Assembly: GCF_004217445.1 (NCBI RefSeq)
Contig: NZ_SHKX01000013.1
Span: 248,001-312,000, forward strand
Reading direction: 5' to 3'
Origin: Fluviicoccus keumensis
GTDB taxonomy: Bacteria > Pseudomonadota > Gammaproteobacteria > Pseudomonadales > Moraxellaceae
Length of the DNA stretch: 64,000 nucleotides
Position numbers and translations under genes: made by a program. Positions 19,701-25,700 of the stretch are shown piece by piece. The first letter of the stretch is position 1. Each line of letters begins with the position of its first letter. The notes beneath the pieces were generated by a model. That model was not told where the DNA came from. It did no database searches and saw only the letters and a list, made by a program, of their open reading frames with translations.

Positions 19701-22700
19701 TCAATCACTCGCCCTTGGGCATCAAACCGCTTTTCTGTCACATAACCCAGGGCATCCACGCTGTAACGCTCGCGACCGGCGCTGTCATACTCCCGCCGGG
19801 TGGAAACGGATGCCTTGTTCTGCAACGCCGCGGACACGGTGCTTTCGGTCAGCGTCGATGGCAGTGTTGCCAATGCTTCGGTGTAACGCTTTTCCTGGAT
19901 GACACGCCCGGCATCGTCGTAAATGTATTCCGTCACGGCATTCAAGGGGTCCAGCACGAACTTGGTTCGGCCCGCCGCGTCATAGACTGTCCGTGACCAG
20001 GCTGCCTGGGTGGTCGGCGTACCGTTCAGACGCCACTCCTTCAGGTTATCAATGCTCACCGTTGAGTTGTCATACGCCGGATTGCGACGCCCCCAGATGC
20101 GGAAGCGCATATCTGTCCAGGCGCCGGCATCGGCGCTCTGGCTGAAGCCGCTGTCACGACCCATGCCCTTTTCATAGACATACAGGGTCGTGCCTTCCGC
20201 GCGAGTTTCCAGCTCTATCACATAGGTGGTATTGATCTTCGCCACACCCAGCAAGACCGACTTTTCTTCCGTATCTGAATAGGCTACTGAACGCAGGTTA
20301 CCGTTATCAAAGAACAGGATATGGCGGCGGAATGCAGCGCCGTAGGAGTTTTTGCTGTTATCCAGCCCTATCTTGAAGCTTTTCGGCAGGGTGGCTCCCA
20401 GCGTGAACTCAGCCTGGTACACCATCCCTGAACTGAACGCCTTGAACGCACTCTCATAGATAGATGGCTCGACATCTGCCCCAATTGCGTTGGTCAGGGT
20501 TATCTTTCCACCGCTCAGTGAAAGGACATCCGGGTAGCTCTGAACTGTCATCCCAGAGACAGCATTATCATCCAGGTCATCCGACCAGACCGGATATAGT
20601 TGCGCGGCTACCACCGCCTCACTCAATACTGTCCCAGCCGCCAAAACCTTCGCATGGCGGATGGTTTCCGTGACGCGGCCCAGAGCGTCATAGCGCGTTT
20701 CCGTCACTTGATTCAGCGCATCCACGGTGAACCGCAACCGGCCGGCGTTGTCGTAGACATAACCCGTCCGCTGGGTACCGGCTCCGGCCAGACTCAGGGC
20801 ATTTTGTATATCCGTCTCTGTTGCCGCAGTCTCCCGTGGAATCGGCTGGTCATAGCGTTTCACTTCCGTGACATGACCGGCAGCGTCGTAACGCTTCTCA
20901 GTTACATTGCCCAGGGGGTCGATCACAAAACGCTGATGGTTCAGGCTGTCGTACACATAACGGGTGCGGTTTCCCACCACTGTGGTCGCCGTGCGTGTGG
21001 AGATTGACAGATTATCAATATAGGCTTCACCATTCGTATCGGACGGTGACTGCAGACCGTAAAGCGTAAAGCGCGCCTCATCCCAGCCACTGGTGTCAAA
21101 CTCGTCCTTATAACCATCGGCCCGGGTTTTTCCCTTTTCATAAACATACAGCGTGGTTCCACCGGCACGGGTCTCAATTTCCAGCACATAGGTGGTGGAT
21201 GCATTCGCCACGCCCAAAAGCGGCGTGGCGCTGATGCTGTTATCATTGACAGCGCTGTACCACTTGCCCCCGGTTAAATAAAGAGCATGGCGGCGGTAAT
21301 TATTTGCGGAAAGCCCCGCTGCCGAGCCAAGGCCCTCATTGGAAAGCCCGACGATTAACCTGCTCGGCAGGGTAGCGCCCAAAGTAATTTCCATCCGATA
21401 TTGCTGGCCCGGCTCAAAAGGCCGTGAAGCCCCTACTAGCGTCTGAGTGAGACTTGTTGTTGCGTTACTCACAGAGCACAGGACTAAACGGCGGCTGACT
21501 GCGTCGTAACGGAAAAGGCCCGGGTAGGTATTCAGGAGGTTCTGGGAGGAAGACGTTAGCGCCGTCAAACCGGTGTCCGGCGTATTTGTAGCGGCTGGCC
21601 AGCTCAGAGTGTCCGTTGGTAGTTCACGCTCATGCGTGATGGTTTCAGTGACATTACCGGCGGCATCATAACGAGTTTCCGTCACCTGCCGCAAAGCATT
21701 GATCTGATAGCGCGCACGACCATCGCGGTCATATACGGTATATGTCCGCTGATCGCGCACCGTATCGGCGGCGGGCGGAGAAAAAGTGACAGTTCCCGCC
21801 GTTGTGACCGAGCTGACCACATCCCCATAAGTGTCGCGCGCGGCCTTGGCGATGACGTTGGCATACTTCAAGGTGCTGATGACCCGGTCATTTGCATCGT
21901 AGTAGTAACGGGTGACCTGGCCCTCGCTGTCCACCGTGTACATGAGCAGCCCGGCCACATCATTCACATACCAGGTGCTGTTACCCAACGCATCGATCTT
22001 GCGGGTCAGCCGACCCTCCAGGTCATATTTGTACAAGGTCGTCAGGTTCAGACCGTCCGGATCCTGGCTTTCACTGATGCGGCGGCCCAGGTCATCGTAA
22101 GCATATGCGGTGACCTGTTGCGACGGATTGGCGGCATCGCCACGGCTGATGCGCAGCTGCCGGCCCGCGCCGTCATAGGCGTAACTGGTGGTCAGTTTCA
22201 ATCCCGCTGGATCAACCGTCACTGTTAGCGTTTGCCCATTACGGTCATAACTGTATTCCGTAATCCGTTGCGCCGTACTGCCCTCGCCTTCCGTGACTCG
22301 TATCTGGCGGCCTTGGCCGTCGAAGGCATAACGGGTGGCATTCCCGTTCGTGGCCTCATCCAGGCGCCGGATGATCCGGTTGGCGGCGTCATATTCCAGG
22401 TGAACCTGACGACCTTGGACATCCGTGCTTTGGATCATCCGGCCGGAAACGTCGTACACATTCAGGTTGTCGTTGCCTTGGGCGTCAACAGTTCGGGTCA
22501 GCTGGCCGTCACGGTTGTACTCATACGTCGTGATATTATTGCGGCCGTCTACTACCTTCAGGGTTTCACCGTGCCGGGTCTTCCAGGTACTGAGCGCAAT
22601 TCCTTCCGGGGTGGTGACGGTAACCGTGCGGTTAGTATCATCATAGGCATAGACCGTACTGTTCCCCATTCCGTCGACCTGAGTCAGCATGCGTCCATAG

Positions 22701-25700
22701 GCATCATAAATGCTCTTACGGACATGGCTTAACGGGTCGGTCACGGTCACCTGACGGCCGTTGGAGTCATACTTAGTAGTGGTCAGCTTTCCCAAGGCAT
22801 CGGTTTGCTCGATGATGCGTCCAAACGCATCATACTTGGTCGATGTCACCCGGTTCAGGCCGCCCAGGTCCTCCGTTACCCCCACGCGCTCTCCGCGCTT
22901 GTTGTAACGAGCCTCCATGACTGTGGATTCGGGAGTGGCGCCCTTCTTTAGCTGGCGGGTAGTTTGGTATAACTGCCCGAAGTCGGTATAAGTGAATCCT
23001 GTTTCAAAACCTTCACCATCAGTCTGTTTGACCAGCAAGCCACGATTGTCATAATCGTACTGGGTCCTGCTGTCTGTTGCCGAATTACGGATCCCCTGCA
23101 CCAGCGCCCGCAGGCCAGTCGTCAGCACCCCGCCCTGCAACGATTCCCGGCCCTCAGCACCGGTCAGGCGGCTCAAGCCCCCACCGACATTGATGTTGGT
23201 CAGGCTTTCAAAGTCATGGTTGTAAATCCGGCCCCGTGTCGAACTCACCACCTCCAGATTGTCAAAAAGTACCGTATGACCTTCCTGCTTATATGCTCCG
23301 TTATAATCGGCAAACAGGTATACATAAAACGCACCCGCAGTAGTCACTGTGCCAGTTACCGTCAACGGCTGCCAATCACCAACACCATAGGCATCCAGTG
23401 CCGCCGTGTTGATAGCGGACCCGCCACTGGCACCTAAACTCACACGCGCCCGGGTATCCGCAGTTGTCTTAAACCAGACCGTCGCAGTAATAACCTCGCC
23501 AACGGCGAAGCTTCCCAGCGAGAGCAAGGCAAAGCTGCTGGTGCCTGGCTTGTAGGCAACCTGCAACGCCTGGCTGCCGTCAAAGCTGCTGACCGTACTT
23601 TGCCTGACCGAATCCACCCGTGCCGCCTGCAGGAACCAGCCCGTCGTCGCCGTCAGCGCCGACGCCTGGTTTACTCCGCTGTCAAAGCTGTCCGTGAACC
23701 AGAACTGGCCATTTTTCAGAACCACCACATCGTCGTAAGTCACCGCGTGCGTCTGGGCTGCGGCGGGATTGAAGGCATCGGCATTCAGATAGAGGTAATA
23801 ATCTTCGGCTGCCGTCGCGGTTGCCGTGATCGTGACCTTTTTCCAGCCCTGTGTGCCAACCGACTCGATCCAGTTCGCCTGGACAGCGGCTCCGGCGCTG
23901 TTGCCCAGATAGACGGCGGCCCGGGTATCCGCGCCCGCCTTCAGCCAGACGGTGGCGGTGACAACATCACCAGCCGCCACACTGCCCAGATTACGGCTCA
24001 ATGTGCTGGGTGTTCCGCTCTGGTACCACAACCGGGCGGCCCCACTGCCGCTATAGGTGGAGGCGGTCGTCGCCGTCACCAGATCATTCGGCTGTCCGGC
24101 TCCGCTCCATCCGGTCAGACCAGACTCGAAGCCATCCACATAACGGAACTCCCGTGCGGCGCAGCTGACCTCTAGGTCATCATAAACAACCTGATGCCCC
24201 TGAATATGGTTGGCACCTTCGCGATCTCCGTAGAGATATACAAATAATGGGCCATTCGCCGTCGCCTTGTAACTGACCGTAATCTGCTGCCACTGGCCAT
24301 TACCATAGACTTTGACGGACGCTCCGGCGCTAGCGGGCCCGACATAGAGCGCCCCCTGCGTGTCCGCATCCGCCTTGAACCAGACGGTTGCAGTCACCAC
24401 ATCACCTGCATTGAAGCTGCCTAAGCTACGCGAAATACTATTATTGGTCCCTGCCTTGTACCAGATGCGCGCCGCCTGGTTGCCGCCATGCGTGCTGTCC
24501 GTGGCCCTATCATTCTGGTTGGACGCCAGTTTTGTCGTGTAGCGAGTGGTCTCCTGAATCTCGCCAAAGTTGTTGTAGACGGTCTCGCTGACTTCTCCTT
24601 CCGCATTGATCGTATGCGTCAGGCGGCCCTCGGCGTCGTAGTAATACACAGTGCGGTTGCCCGCTGCGTCGGTAAAGGCGGATTTACGGCCCAACATATC
24701 GTATTCGTAGCCGGAACCGAACTGACGGTAGACCGCCGCTTGTGAGGCATCTGACATCCCGTTCGTAATACGGGTCGAGGCCTCTCCTCCCAACTGTGCC
24801 ACCCGTTGTCCCAGGACATCGTAGCGGTTGCGGGTGGCGCGCTCCTCACTGGTACCTTGGGCGGCCGTTTCACGGACAACGCGGCCATACGCATCATACT
24901 CATACGCCGTCACGGTGCCGGCGGCATCCGTCACCGTCAATATCCGGCCGAGGCTGTCATAGGCGGTGGTGGTGGTCTGGCTGGTGCCGCCCAGCAAGGC
25001 TGCCTTCACCGTACCCAACAAGGTCAAAGCCGTGACCGACACCGTATAGGGGGTGGCATAACGGACTGTCTGCTGAGTGTTGCCGGCCGCATCATAGGCC
25101 GTCTCGGTCAGGAACTGCTGCTCATCCAGCACGCCGGTGCGGCGGCCGGAGGCATCGTAGAAATAATAGGTGCTCAGGGCACCGGTGCCGGAAGGACGGA
25201 CATCCGCCAGAGTGGCACCGGCCTGCTGCGCAGGGGTGGTCACTACCGCATAACGTTTGACCTGAAACAACTGACCCGCCGCGTTGTAGAGGTTCTCGGT
25301 CAGATACCCTTCGCCATCAAGGGTTGCCTGCGGCCGACCGTCCTTGTCATAAAAATAGCGGCTGGTCCGGTCACCGCACTGGGTCTGAACCAGCTGGTCC
25401 CGAGCGTCATAACTGTGCGTCGTAACAACTCCGGCTGCATCCGTTACCGTCCAGAGCCGGTCGGCGGCATCATAGCCATAGCTTGTCCGGCGATCCTTTG
25501 CCACCGCAGTCGGGCGAATCTGCTCAATCCGGGTTTTCGTCATCACCCCCGCGCTGCTGATCCAGCCCGCTGTATCAACCCGGGTGACATACCGCGCTTC
25601 AACAGACAAGCGGCCGGTCGCCGTATAGGTGTACTCGGTGACAACCCCAAGTTTGTCGACCCGGGCGCTGATACGCCCCGCCTCATCATAAAAAGTAAAG

